Positions 23,883-34,740 of a DNA stretch of 64,000 nt are shown here, one piece after another. Made by a program: the position numbers and the translations under genes. A model generated the notes under the pieces. That model saw nothing but the letters and a program-made list of their open reading frames with translations, made no database searches and had not been told where the DNA came from. The DNA lies in the NCBI GenBank assembly GCA_014529385.2, contig CM043942.1, positions 6,325,001 to 6,389,000 on the forward strand. The letters are read 5' to 3'. The DNA is from Adiantum capillus-veneris (taxonomy: Eukaryota > Streptophyta > Polypodiopsida > Polypodiales > Pteridaceae). How positions within the stretch are numbered: the stretch's first letter is position 1; every line of letters starts with the position of its first letter.

Positions 23883-24900
23883 GATGCTGCGTTCAATAGA
23901 CTCAAAGACCTCTTGACCAGCAGTCTTGTCCTCATCAACCCTGACTAATTCACTCCTTAGATCTTCTTACACGAGGAAGTTCAACAAGAAATTCAGGTAG
24001 ACCCCTGTTTTAGACCTCTTTTGCAAGAGATTCAAGCTCAAACCCAAGGGAACACTTAACTGACTCTACCTTAACAGATGGTCTTCTTTACTACCTGGAA
24101 AGCTTCAGCCCCTAGATATTCCTCAGATGAAGTGAGAATGTCTGGGTATGGACTTTGTTACAAGTCTTCCAAAGACAATTGGAAACTATGATTCTATTTT
24201 TGTCATAGTAGATAAGCTCACTAAGGTGGCTCATCTAATTCCAGTCAAGCAGATAGCCATCGCCATCGACATAGCCCAAGTATTTGTCAAAGAGGTAGTA
24301 AGATTACATGGAATCTCTGCAAGAATCATCAGTGATCGGGATGCCAAATTTACTTTAAGTTTTGTCAAGCCATGTCTCGATCTCTAGGTACCCAACTGAA
24401 TCTCAGCTTAGCATATCATCCGGAGATTGATGGTCAAACTAAGCAAGTGAATCAAGGCATTGAAGATATGCTTCAAATATATAGCAACCAACAACCCCAA
24501 CAATGGATCAAGTTTCTTCCCCTAGTTGAGTTTGCTTATAAATCTTCTCATCATCGCATCCTCGGAATTTCACCCTTTAAAGCCTTGTATGGTCAAAAAT
24601 GTTTAGTCCCTCTTTGATTAGCTGACCCAGCTCTTCATGTTCCTGCCGCTAAGTCTACCCTGGAAGAGATGGATCATCAAATTATAGTCATTAGATACAA
24701 CTTGAAGAGAGCTAGTGATAGGCCAAAGAGCTACATTGATCTTCACCGCTCCGTTAGAAGCTTTAGCGAAGGCCAACAAGTTTTCCTCAGAATCAAACCC
24801 AAACACGGCTCCTTAGAGCTAGGGAAATTCCGTAAGCTTGCATTCAGATATTCTGGACCTTTTGGAATCAAATCAATATCTCCTTTTTCTCCAAACCCTT
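23883..24900 (+). pseudogene. RNase H trace and integrase of element B, chromodomain lost
   Basis: Just after an internal copy of the polypurine-tract region, a frame reads AAFNRLKDLLTSSLVLINPD, like the start of a gypsy RNase H. After a linker ending in LTDGLLYY the integrase core begins: MDFVTSLPKT (first Asp), VDKLTKVAHLIPVKQ, IISDRDAKFTL (second Asp), then after a frameshift at about 24380 AYHPEIDGQTKQVNQGIEDM. Here the usual catalytic Glu (TER) is Lys (TKQ), a G-to-A change. The integrase C-terminus continues to FRKLAFRYSGPFGI, where it breaks off at 24859-24869. Compared with element C, a 341-bp segment including the chromodomain has been deleted there. Confidence 0.82.
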
Positions 24901-25245
24901 GATCATATTTTTGGTTGGTCCTTTGGAACAACTTATAATTATTCTTCAAGATATCAATGGCACTTTTGATGTAATTTTTATGCGGATGTAATCAATCGTC
25001 ATATTTATGGAGTTCAAGCATCTCTAGTCAGTCAATTCTTTTGAGATTTAAATTGTCTATGGTGTTTTACAAATCTAATTGTTATGATAAGTGAAATATC
25101 TGATTACCAAGTGAAAGATGAGGCAGTAAGCTATAGACATATGAGAAATAAGGATGGAGGAAATAAATTGGGTGGACAAGGGAGGAGATATTGCAAGATT
25201 AATTGAAAGATCAGTATGAAATCCTTAATTGTCAAGAACATTTCC

Positions 25246-25281
25246 GAGTTAAGGACAACTCTTTCTTTTTGTTGGGGAGTT
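25246..25281 (+). other. Polypurine-tract region of element B
   Basis: The sequence ACAACTCTTTCTTTTTGTTG then GGGAGTT abuts the start of the 3' LTR at 25282. The G-rich part (TTGTTGGGGAG) is the likely plus-strand priming site. A near-identical 33-bp copy lies inside the element at about 23848-23883. Confidence 0.6.
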
Positions 25282-25567
25282 TGTAAGGTTCCTCCCTAAA
25301 CCCTAGTGCCATTCATAACTTTTTTCAGCTTAGAAAATAATTTAGAAAAAGCAAGACCGCCAAAGAAGTCATGCGGACAACGAGACTTTACTCCAGAATG
25401 AAAAGAAAAGGATATTCCAAATAAGAAATTACGTCATCCCTCTATTTTTCCAAAAAGATTAAGATTATTTTTATACTTCTTCGTCTAAAGCCGTGTGGAA
25501 ACTGCTCTAGATCAAGAACTAGGAGGAAAAAGGGACTAACTTGATTGGAAGATAAAGTTACGAAAGT

Positions 25568-25872
25568 AACAATTGAGAAGAAATTGGGGTCCAATAGCAA
25601 TTGAGAAGAAATTAGGGTCTAATAGGAATTGAGAAGAGAATTGTGGTCTAATAGCAATTGAGAAGAGAATTGGGGTCCAATAGGAATTGAGAAGAGAATT
25701 GGGATCCAATAGCGATTGAGAAGAGATTTGGGGTCCAATAGGAATTGAGAAGAGAATTGGGGTCCAATAGCAATTGAGAAGAGAATTGTGGTCCAATAAG
25801 AATTGAGAAGAGAATTAGGATCCAATAGGAATTAAGAAGAAAATTTGGGATCCAATAGGAATTGAGAAGAAT
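25568..25872. repeat. 29-bp minisatellite in the 3' LTR
   Basis: Same unit as at 17411-17682, with a different copy number and some variant units. Confidence 0.88.
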
Positions 25873-26226
25873 TCTACTCACCATTTCCTATATAAGCACC
25901 CCCTCTCCTTTGTAATTTTACATACATAATGCTAAGCTACTTGCATACTTGTCATGCTCAAGTAAATCAAGGTTTCCATTAAACCTTGCTCTTGTTCTCT
26001 CCCTCTCTTAAGGCCAAACCCTTGAGGGTTTTGTGAAGAAGCTTCTGTCTCCTTCCTCTTAATCCTAAATCCCTTTCCTTCATCCTTGAGCCTCACATAT
26101 CTTCAAGAAGGACTTCAACCCCACTTCCCTCTTGTTTAGAGGAGGTAATCTTCATTTCTAGTAGGATTAATTAGCCTAAATCATGTGTTTTAATACTAGG
26201 AAGGTTTATGTGCATCATATTAAGTT

Positions 26227-26466
26227 AAGCTTTAATGGTAACTTTGCACTTAGGTGTAAGCTTTAGTGACTAACTTGTATTTTAGGTTTAAGCTTTAATG
26301 GAAAGCTCGCAATTAGGGTTAAGTGCTAAGAGTATCTATGCATCATTAAGTTTAGTTTCAAAGGTAGATTTTCACTCTTAAGCTAAGCATTAATGGTAAC
26401 TTTGCACTTAGGTGTAAGCTTTAGTGACTACCTTGTATTTTAGGTTTAAGCTTTAATGGAAAGCTC
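26227..26466. repeat. 158-bp higher-order repeat, two units
   Basis: Two units beginning near 26227 and 26384 with the AGTGACTA marker near 26268 and 26425, compared with six units in the 5' LTR. Confidence 0.85.
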
Positions 26467-28306
26467 AAAAACTCATAAATTATAGAACGACCTTCTAGCT
26501 TTCTAAATAGAAAGCTAGGCACCATAAGAAAAGAGTAGTTGTCTAAGCGCGATAGAAGTAGTTCAATTTTTGGTATTGAAGAGTATTTCTAGAGTTGTCA
26601 ATTTCAAGTTTGTTTGCAAATGTGGAACGGGAGAGATAGGGGATAACTTCGCGGAATTGACCTCCGTGTTATTTTGAACCGAAAACTCTACAAGCTTCCA
26701 TGGAGGTGCCCCATGGATGGCAAAGGATTGCAAAACCTGGGAATCGTACAAAATGGGGATTGAACTTAAAAAGTTGGCATTTCCGAAGAGACATTAACTA
26801 TCAAATGCCTATGGCAAAAACTTGCTTGTATTTTCTATATACACTTGGTTGGTAGATAATTAATGAAAGTAGGAATTAAGGTTGATAAATGAATGAACCT
26901 GGAAATTATCAACTAGGAGTTAAAAAGTAATCTCGAGAGGTGATAGGGATAGCCCATTGCAAAACATAGATTCAACTAGGAGTTTTGAAGATTGTCTAGA
27001 AATGACCGGAAACCAAGATGGATCTTCTTGGGGTCAATTTGATTGAAAGGCCGGCCCATTGAGAGGATTATTTTGGGGAACTTGACGGAGATTGGCCGTT
27101 TTCGGCTAGGGCAACGTAGCCCGCAAGTTGTTATACCTAGGTCATTCATGCCTGAGGGATAAGGGATGAATGGGTTTGTTTTATTTTTGCTTGGGCAGGT
27201 GAAGTACCCTCGGTTTCTTATTGGAATGGCCATAATCCGGGTATGGCCTGATGCCAATAGTTGGAGGAGAAGGTCATACTCATGGAGGATGATGTGAATT
27301 TAAGTAAGGAAATTTGTTTGATTTGGTTGATTAAAAAGGAACTGGAAAGTCTAGAATATAGGGGCTATCCTGTGCATCTGTCACCAGATGGTGCTATACC
27401 TCTCGAAATAAAATGCTTAGGAAGGAATGATTAAATTACTTGATGAGCTTTTCCCAAACACTTAGTTCTGGGAAATATTCTGAAGGTGCTGCCATTTTGA
27501 TGACTTGTAACCGATTATCTTGGTCCGGAACGGGGAGGCAAGACGAATTGGTGAAACTAAATGTGTTGCATGATTAGTTAGAAAACTAGTTACAAGCTAA
27601 TTATAGTAGATAAAGGAAAGCGAATGAATTTAAGAGTTTCTAAATAAAGATCTGGTGGTAACAACCAGATGAATTTCCCTGAAGGAGGGTATGTAACTAA
27701 TTGCATGCTACTTGTTGTCTGATGATGTCTGATAGACTGTTGTCTTCTTGATTTTGTAGTAGTTAAGTACTACCTTGGGAAGGGATATTCATGAAATGGT
27801 TCGGTGGGTGGGCGGATCCGGAGGGTTAGATGGCCGGATGTTGATTCAAAAATTTTATGTTAAACGCTAGGACTATGCGGGATAAAAATGGGTAAGTGGG
27901 AACGAACGGGACCCGGTAGGATTACAAGATCCCTCTTCTTAGGGAAAAGCGCTAACTGCCGTGCCTGCTTGTCAGAAAAAAGGGGTTATCAGCATGAACG
28001 AAGGGATGACAAGAAAGTAAGAGCAGATCCTCAAGTTAAAGATCCAAAGAATCAAGACTAAGGACCATGATTTTGGGTGTGGGTGACTGAAAGATGCCAA
28101 GGACGGATTAAATTATGATAAACAGATAGAGTCTTCAAATTCATGGGATTTACCCCCTTGGGTTGGCATTCAAGATAGGTCGGAGTCCTGTCTGGGTGTT
28201 GGTCCCAAGTGGGAGGGATACCTGTAGATAGATCTACGTCATTCACTGGAACAGCCTGGAAGACTGAGGGAGGTGAGTAGGGTCGAGTCTGGGTATGGCC
28301 CTGACA

Positions 28307-30186
28307 ACCAATGCGATCCAATTGGAGAATAATCTAATGATTCAAGGAGAAAGAGTGTCTTTTGAGCCTAAATCTACTAACTTTCATGCATCGGGGCATG
28401 AGCCAATGACCATAAAGCCTATTGCTAAGGAGTCAAAGATATCTGTGATGACTTTACCATATCTCACCAAGGCCATTCAAGAGAGTCTTAGAGACAATCG
28501 GTCTCCACAAATTAACCATATGTATCCAAGAAGGGATCAACAATGGTGCTCAGTTTGGTGTGGTCTGCGTAGTACCAGTGAATGCCCTAGTTTTAGAGTA
28601 AAATTTAATGGGAATTGCAATGTTTGTGGGAGGTATGGTCATCAAGATAAGGATTGCATAGTATTTAAGCGCGCAATGGCCAATAGACCAATCTTAGCAT
28701 GGACGGACACACCTCGAGTGTCTGCATTGATGCCGGCTCCACCTCTTGAACAAACGTCACAACACGTGCCCAAAAGGTTGTTCAAACAACACCCTTACCA
28801 CCTCCAATGCTAGGACCGCAACCACCACATCCAAGAATCACTTTTGTGAATCAAGTGGATTGTGAGTCATCTATTGATGGTTTGGAAGGTTGTGAGGAAG
28901 ATATAGACCCTAATATTTCCTATGGGATTGATGCACTTGAAGAAAGTCCACAATACTACATGGAGGACTATTGGGGGCAAGTCAAACATGTCTATCAAGT
29001 AGCTACTCTTGTTGCAAGAGGCCAAAATATTAATTACACTACCAAGAGACCACCTCTATAATGCTACTATGAGTCTGGAGGTCTAATGCAAGCCAATCAA
29101 GCGAGCACGTCCAAATAATCCAAATGCGCCAAAGATAATGCCATCAAATTTAATTGAGGTTTTTGAAGATCCAACGCAAAGTACACATGTGGTACCAATA
29201 AATAAACTCACATGATTGATGCTCCAAAAACAAAATTATATTCTTGAAGAAATAGAAACAACATCAATTACCCAATCTTAGAAGAAGAAGAAAACACAAA
29301 AGGAAGAGATCGCAAAAAAGCAGTGAAGAAAACACAAAAGGAAGAGATCGCAAAAAGCAGTGAAGGCAAAACCTAGTTCAAAGACCAACATAGGGACTAG
29401 TGACTACCCCGTATATATGAACAATGCTGAAGAGGATTCTGATTCAGGTGAAACCATGGAGAGAAAAACAACCACTAGGAAAGAAACCAACAAGGAAGAT
29501 CGTCATGAGCCACAATGGCAAGGACTCAAGAAGAAGATAGGAACTTATCCAAACCCTACAAAGGAGGTCAAGAGAGTCAAGCAATTAAGGATTTTGGTAG
29601 AAGAGACCCAAAGGGATCAAGAGCGAGCACCTAGGCAGATCCAGATTACAGACACAGTGTTCCCTACGCAACAACAACCTCACAAAGTCCATAGACCCCT
29701 CATCATACCTATTGTCATCCAAGAAGAAAGTGACTTAAAGTCATGGGAAACTGGGCGTACTCACTTCTTGTGGGAAAGAATGTACAGAGGGACTAACCGA
29801 CCCTATCAAAGAAATGGAGATCCCATCTTCCTCATGTCAAGGGACTGAAGCCCAAAAGATGCTGTTAGATATTTCCAAATTGATGGATTTCATGGCTTCA
29901 GAAGTTAGAACCACCATCATGTCCAAACTATATAGAGACCCTGATCTATTCTTAGCTCTTCGAGCTTTCGTCAATGGAGAACTGAAAGTCAGGGGCCACC
30001 ACAATTTTCACAGATGGATGGAGCTAGGGAGATGCCAATAGAAGAGGAACACTTAGATCCACAACCCAACCTAGATGAGAACTCTGCTGTAGAAATACAT
30101 GTTAACAAGTTGGGACAATACTTTGAAGGTGATGAGTCCAATGCGACCATACCAATCACTACCAAGGGATTAAGTGTGAAGGGAAT
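28307..30186 (+). pseudogene. gag: Gag (3' part) with CCHC zinc knuckle of gypsy copy 1
   Basis: This continues the gag interrupted at 17122. The frame at 28312-28813 contains the zinc knuckle CNVCGRYGHQDKDC (C-x2-C-x4-H-x4-C), which binds element RNA in the particle. Acidic and Lys/Glu-rich linker pieces follow at 28807-29061 and 29360-29848. Next is MLLDISKLMDFMASEVRTTI at about 29860 and a segment (30014-30202) leading into the protease. Frameshifts separate the pieces. A small 38-bp tandem duplication at 29290-29366 (AAAACACAAAAGGAAGAGAT unit) lies in the linker and breaks the frame. Confidence 0.82.
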
Positions 30187-30780
30187 CCTTTATGGTGGCT
30201 AGGGTTAGCATTGTAACTAAAATTGGTCAGGAAACTATGGGAAGACCTCACCTTGGGACCACAAACATAGTAGTAAAGATGGGCAATGGGACTATTGCTA
30301 AACCTATTGGGATGCTAGAAAATCTAAAGATCAAGGTCTTTGGACACAAAATAAGGAATACCTTCATTGTTATGGATTTTTCCAAGCACACTAGGTCATC
30401 TGAGATGATCTTAGGACGTCCTTTCATGAGGGAAGCAGAAATGGTGCATGACTGGTCTAAAACCATGTCTACTTGCAGCTCCAAGATTTTTTCATTCGAG
30501 TGGATCTTGTAACTGGTCAAGCACATCCTCTAGGAAACAGATTTATAATTGATCATATATCTAACACCATAGTTCACTCGGCCCCATTGCAGTATTTCTA
30601 CACATGTAAAATGGACACTGACATCGGGTAAGATTCTCCTTATATGGGTATTCTACTTGGGATGACTGAGTCTGACAATGTGGATTGGGTCCACCTAGTG
30701 GCGACCATAGACACTTGGGGAAATAGGGAGACGGCCTGGGTAACACGTGACGGGGATGAAATGCCACAACTTGTACCTTA
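30187..30780 (+). pseudogene. Retropepsin-like protease of gypsy copy 1
   Basis: The frame reads SVKGILYGG, then after a shift VSIVTKIGQETMGR, GNGTIAKPIGMLENLKIKV, NTFIVMDFSKH and EMILGRPFMREAEMVHDW. The ILGRP motif near the C-terminus is a hallmark of gypsy aspartic proteases. The active-site triad expected near ILYxGG is damaged where the frame shifts (about 30196-30202). The enzyme would cleave the Gag-Pol polyprotein; this copy is dead. Confidence 0.75.
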
Positions 30781-30808
30781 AAGATGATAGAGGCAATGCA
30801 TATAGCTT

Positions 30809-32968
30809 ATGAGGACCTACAAGGTGAAGGCTTTGACTGACATTGGAACCAATAGCGTCTCACAAGACTATAGCCCACACGATTCAGAGTCAGAGTCATC
30901 AATTGATATTGACTTTGAGGACAAAGAATCTGAGTTAAATCTTAATGAAAATGTGGGGACAAACCATTCATGGCCCAATGGTACCCTAGATGACAATCCA
31001 TCCAGGAGAGTAGAAGACACGAGTAGCAATTCATGTAGTGACTCTTCACTAGAGATTGACTGTAATGAAAAATTAGACAAGAAGAGTAAGAGATATAAGA
31101 GGCGACGTTATCAAGAAAATGTGCGTGCTAGAATAAATGAAAAGAAATCTATTGCAGAATGGCTTAATTATAGAGGGGCATGTGATGCTCATTGGAAGCT
31201 GGTAGATAATTGGGGTGAATACCTTCAAAGCATTATGTGGTGTAGTCCACAACCCATTGACATCACACAGTTAGAGGCTACAGAGAAGCCAAAGTTGAGC
31301 CATACTATAAGGAGACAAAAAATTTGAGAGTTACCTCCACAACAAAAGGAAGCGAAAGTGAAATCACAGTCCACAGAACAACAAGACTACACAAACTTAC
31401 ACCCTGGACCTGATTATTTCAAAGCCTACACCATGGAGGAGCGTAAGGTTGTGTATACAAAGGCTCAAAGAAAAACCATCCATGGAAGCAATGGAGTCTA
31501 TGATGGTTTAATGATAGTTAAGGACATAGAGTTACCAGACCCAAGTGAGGAGTCCAAACCTGTCTTCATTGCTCAAGATCTGATAGAGACTGAGGAGTAT
31601 GTACTTAAGGAACTTCTCAAGGAATTCAAGGATATATTTTCCTAGACATATCATGATATGAAAGGTGTTCCACCTTTTGTGGTGCAACACACCATTCCCA
31701 TGAATAGCATGGCAAAACTAGCCCAAAAACGACCCTACCCAATGAATCCTAAGTATGCAAAGATTGTTCAAGAAGAGATTGAAAAGCTTGTCAAATGCGA
31801 ATTCATATACCCTATTGAGCACTCAGAATGGGTGTCTCCAATAGTGATTGTGCCAAAAAAGATTGGGAAACTCAGAGTGTGCGTGCATCTTAAAAAGGTC
31901 AATGCCGCCACTAGGAGGGACCATTACCCCTTGCTATATTCAGAACATGTGCTTGAAAGAGTTGCAAGAAAGGAAGCTTATAGATTTTTAGATGGGTACT
32001 CTCGACACAATCAAATCACAATTGCACTAGAGGACCAAGCTAAAACGGCTTTTATAATCGAATTAGGAGTGTTCGCATTTCGTGTTACCGTTTTATGGCT
32101 TTTGACTTAACCAATGCTCTTGCTACCTTCCAAAGATTAATAAACATTGCTTTTAGAGAATATTTGAGGGAGTTTTTCTAAGCGTCCTTAGATGAACTTT
32201 GTGTTTATTCTTCTTGGAAAGAACATCTATCATGTTTACAAAAAGTGTTTGAAAAGTGCATATTGTATCGCATCTCCTTAAACCCTTTTAAATGCCAATT
32301 TTGGGTTAAACATGTAGTCAGTTTAGGGCATATAGTGTCCAAAAATGGTATTTCCATAGATGAAAGCAAAATTAAAGCCATTGTTGATTTGCCACCACCT
32401 ACAAAATATAAAGGAGTTCAAAGTTTCATGGGCCATGTTGGTTATTATCGACAGTTTATTTTAAACTTTGCTAAGATAGCTTGTCCATTGTACAAACTTC
32501 TTATTGAGTTCCACTGGATCGCGGAGTGTGACCATGCTTATGAGTCATTGAAAAAGACCTTGACAAGCGCTCCCATTCTACGAGTTACAAATTGGAATAT
32601 AATTTTCCATGTGCATGTTGATGCATTGAACTTTGCTATCAGGTGTGTTCTAGTTCAAACAGGAGAACATAAATTGGACTACCCCATTAGCTTTGCGAGT
32701 CGTCAATTGAATGATGCTGAGAGAAACTACACCACTACAAAGTGGGAAGGTTTAGCTATGATTTATGTAGTGAAGAAATTTTGCTACTACCTTTTTGACC
32801 AACAAGTTTGTTTTCTATGTTGATCATCAAGCCTTGTTGTATCTAGTAAATAAACCTTGCTCCACGGGAAGAATTACACATTGGTTGTTAATTTTTCTTG
32901 AGTTTGATTTTACTGTTGTGGTGAGACCTGATAAAAGACATGTCATGGCGGATCATTTGTCTCGCATA
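30809..32968 (+). pseudogene. pol: Reverse transcriptase and RNase H of gypsy copy 1
   Basis: An acidic linker (DSESESSIDIDFEDKE) and basic patch (KSKRYKRRRYQENVRARI) precede the RT. The RT spans about 31640-32260: YPMNPKYAKIVQEEIEKLVK, SPIVIVPKKIGKLRVCV, EAYRFLDGYSRHNQI, then after frameshifts the catalytic-site region SLDELCVYSSW, where the usual xDD reads LDE. The thumb and connection follow (HIVSKNGISIDESKIKAI, FMGHVGYYRQFI). RNase H occupies about 32600-32960 (VHVDALNFAI, DYPISFASRQLNDAERNY, KKFCYYL). Stops and frameshifts break it. Copy 2 at 46925-49696 is the same family. The MITE at 32969 separates RNase H from integrase. Confidence 0.9.
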
Positions 32969-33424
32969 CATTAGGAAGAGAATGGGTTTTAGGAGGGCCT
33001 CTTTATTTGGCAGTTTAAGGGAGTCAAACCTCTAGTATTAAGAAAGCAATCAAAGAACAATTTTTGAATTCAAACAGGCAAAAAGACTAGTTTTATTTGA
33101 ATTCAAAATTTCCCCCCAAAATGAAATTCAAAATCTAGCAGGTAAAACCACAAATCTATGGAAAGAGCTTGACATGTAGATTATGGATCTATAATCTCCG
33201 TTCAAATTGGAGATAATATGTAGAAGGTATGGAAGGCCAAAAATTATAAAGTTGTTTCTTCCCTTTTTGGGAGGAAAAGTGCATCCTTTGACCACTCTTA
33301 CACCTCTCTTACACATCCACCATTCTTGCACACATGGCATGAACCAATTTGTCATAATTCTAATCACCTCCATAATCACATGGCAAATAAAGAGGCCCTC
33401 CTAGACCCCATCCTCTTCCTAATG
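32969..33424. mobile_element. MITE, 456 bp, in gypsy copy 1
   Basis: Terminal inverted repeats of 44 bp (32969-33012 and 33381-33424) match at 40 of 44 positions and begin CATTAGGAAGAG. Gypsy copy 2 runs straight across this point (CGGCATATCCAATGG near 49081), which is in effect an empty site. The interior is AT-rich with no transposase, so it is non-autonomous. A clear target duplication is not visible, since the flanks are CGCATA and ACCCAATGG, so the superfamily is undetermined. Confidence 0.85.
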
Positions 33425-34740
33425 ACCCAATGGTGAAGCCCCTAGTGGAGTCGATGATGAATTGCCCAATACTTCCCTGTACCTAGTTAAGACCATGCCT
33501 GAATGGAGTGAGAAGATTGTAAACTTTCTAGTTAATGGTTTTCCACCCAAGGAGCTTCGTAAGCATATAGCTCAAAAACTGTTAAAAGAATGTGAACCTT
33601 ATTCTCTAATTGCAGGAACTCTCTACAAGCTAGGGAAGGATGATATTCTTAGGCGTCGTGCTCATGAGGATGAGTATTTATATATACTGCAAAAATCCCA
33701 CATGGGTGTAGCGCCGAGGGACATTTCTCAGGGGAACTAATTGCTAGGAAGGTGTTGCAATTAGGCTATTGGTGGCCTACATTATTCAAGGATGCATCAC
33801 TTTTTGCAAAAGAAAATGATGAATGCTAATTTTACAAGATCACACAATGAAAGGATAAGTTGCCCTTACATCCTATTAAAGTGACTCAACCATTTGAAAA
33901 ATGGGGTTTAGACTTTGTAGGCCCAATTAGTCTGGCAGCTTGTAACATTCAATCTCCATATATTATCATTGCCACTGACTATGACAAAGTGGGTGGAAGC
34001 CAAGGCAACACGTAAGGCTGATGCAAGGGCGACTACCAAGTTTTTCTTTGAGAACATTATTACAAGATTTGGTTGTCCCTTTGAATTGTGAGTGACAATG
34101 GTACTCATTTTATAAATGGAGTGATGAAGGAACTCATGACAAACTTCATGATAGCCCACCAGAAGTCCACACCTTATTATCCACAAGAAAATGGCCAAGC
34201 TAAGAGCACTAACAAGACCTTAATATCTATCTTGACCAAAATAATCGAAGCTCATCGCACATATTGGGATTTGAAGCTGACATCAGCTTAGCGTACTTCT
34301 TACAAAGTGGCTATTAATTGTACACCATTCAAAATGGTATATAAGAAGCAGTTATGCCATGGGAGTTTGTATTCCTAGTTTGTGTGTAGCTTCCCAAGAA
34401 GGTTAGGATGGTCACCATTTAGTTGAGCATTTATATATCCTTGAAAGTTTAGACAAAGAAAGGCAATTGTCTATGCAAAATGCACTTCTGGGAAAAGATA
34501 GGAGGAAGAAATGGTTTGACCATCATCTAAAGAACAAAGATATCAATGTTGGTGATAAAGTCCTTATGTATGGAGTGCAAAACAAGAAGAAAAAGTTAAA
34601 ATATGCGAGAAAAGGACCATATCGAGTATGTGAAATCACCCCACAAGGTACCATTTGTGTGGAGACTCTGGATGGAGTTTAAACCATTGGATTCCTCAAT
34701 GGGAGCAAATTTAAAAGATAGTATGATCTTTTAAGCTAAG
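33425..34740 (+). pseudogene. Integrase of gypsy copy 1
   Basis: The frame resumes after the MITE with NTSLYLVKTMPEWSEKIVNF, LIAGTLYKLGKDDILRR and the decayed zinc-binding region. The core has KWGLDFVGPI (first Asp), IVSDNGTHFINGV (second Asp) and STPYYPQENGQAKSTNKTL. In the last motif the usual catalytic Glu is Lys, a G-to-A change. The C-terminus reads KKLKYARKGPYRVCEITPQG and VETLDGV, ended by TAA at 34680-34682. Many stops make it inactive. The same frame stays readable beyond that stop. Confidence 0.88.

Larger units (their letters stand above)
25282..28306 (+). repeat. 3' LTR of element B (3025 bp)
   Basis: It begins TGTAAGGTTCC and ends GGCCCTGACA, followed by the ACCAA duplication. 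It contains the 29-bp minisatellite (25568-25872), the TATA box (25889-25895), only two units of the 158-bp array (26227-26466) and the long unique part. It lacks the 940-bp insertion found in the 5' LTR. Differences from the 5' LTR are scattered, so the insertion is not recent. Confidence 0.92.
17118..28311 (+). mobile_element. Element B: complete chromovirus-type LTR retrotransposon nested in gag
   Basis: The element is bounded by a perfect 5-bp target duplication ACCAA (17118-17122 and 28307-28311), starts TGTAAGG and ends CTGACA. It has a 5' LTR (17123-21699), a tRNA-iMet primer site (21702-21713), a decayed gag, an RNase H trace plus integrase, a polypurine tract (to 25281) and a 3' LTR (25282-28306). 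The internal region is only 3.58 kb and holds no recognisable RT, so the element could not have moved on its own. Removing it restores the reading frame of the gypsy gag around it. A closely related copy, element C, lies on the minus strand at 49692-59652. Confidence 0.93.

Noticed and set aside
30561-30767. ORF on the minus strand within the gypsy linker (30561-30767)
   Set aside because: It is a shadow of the pol region on the plus strand.
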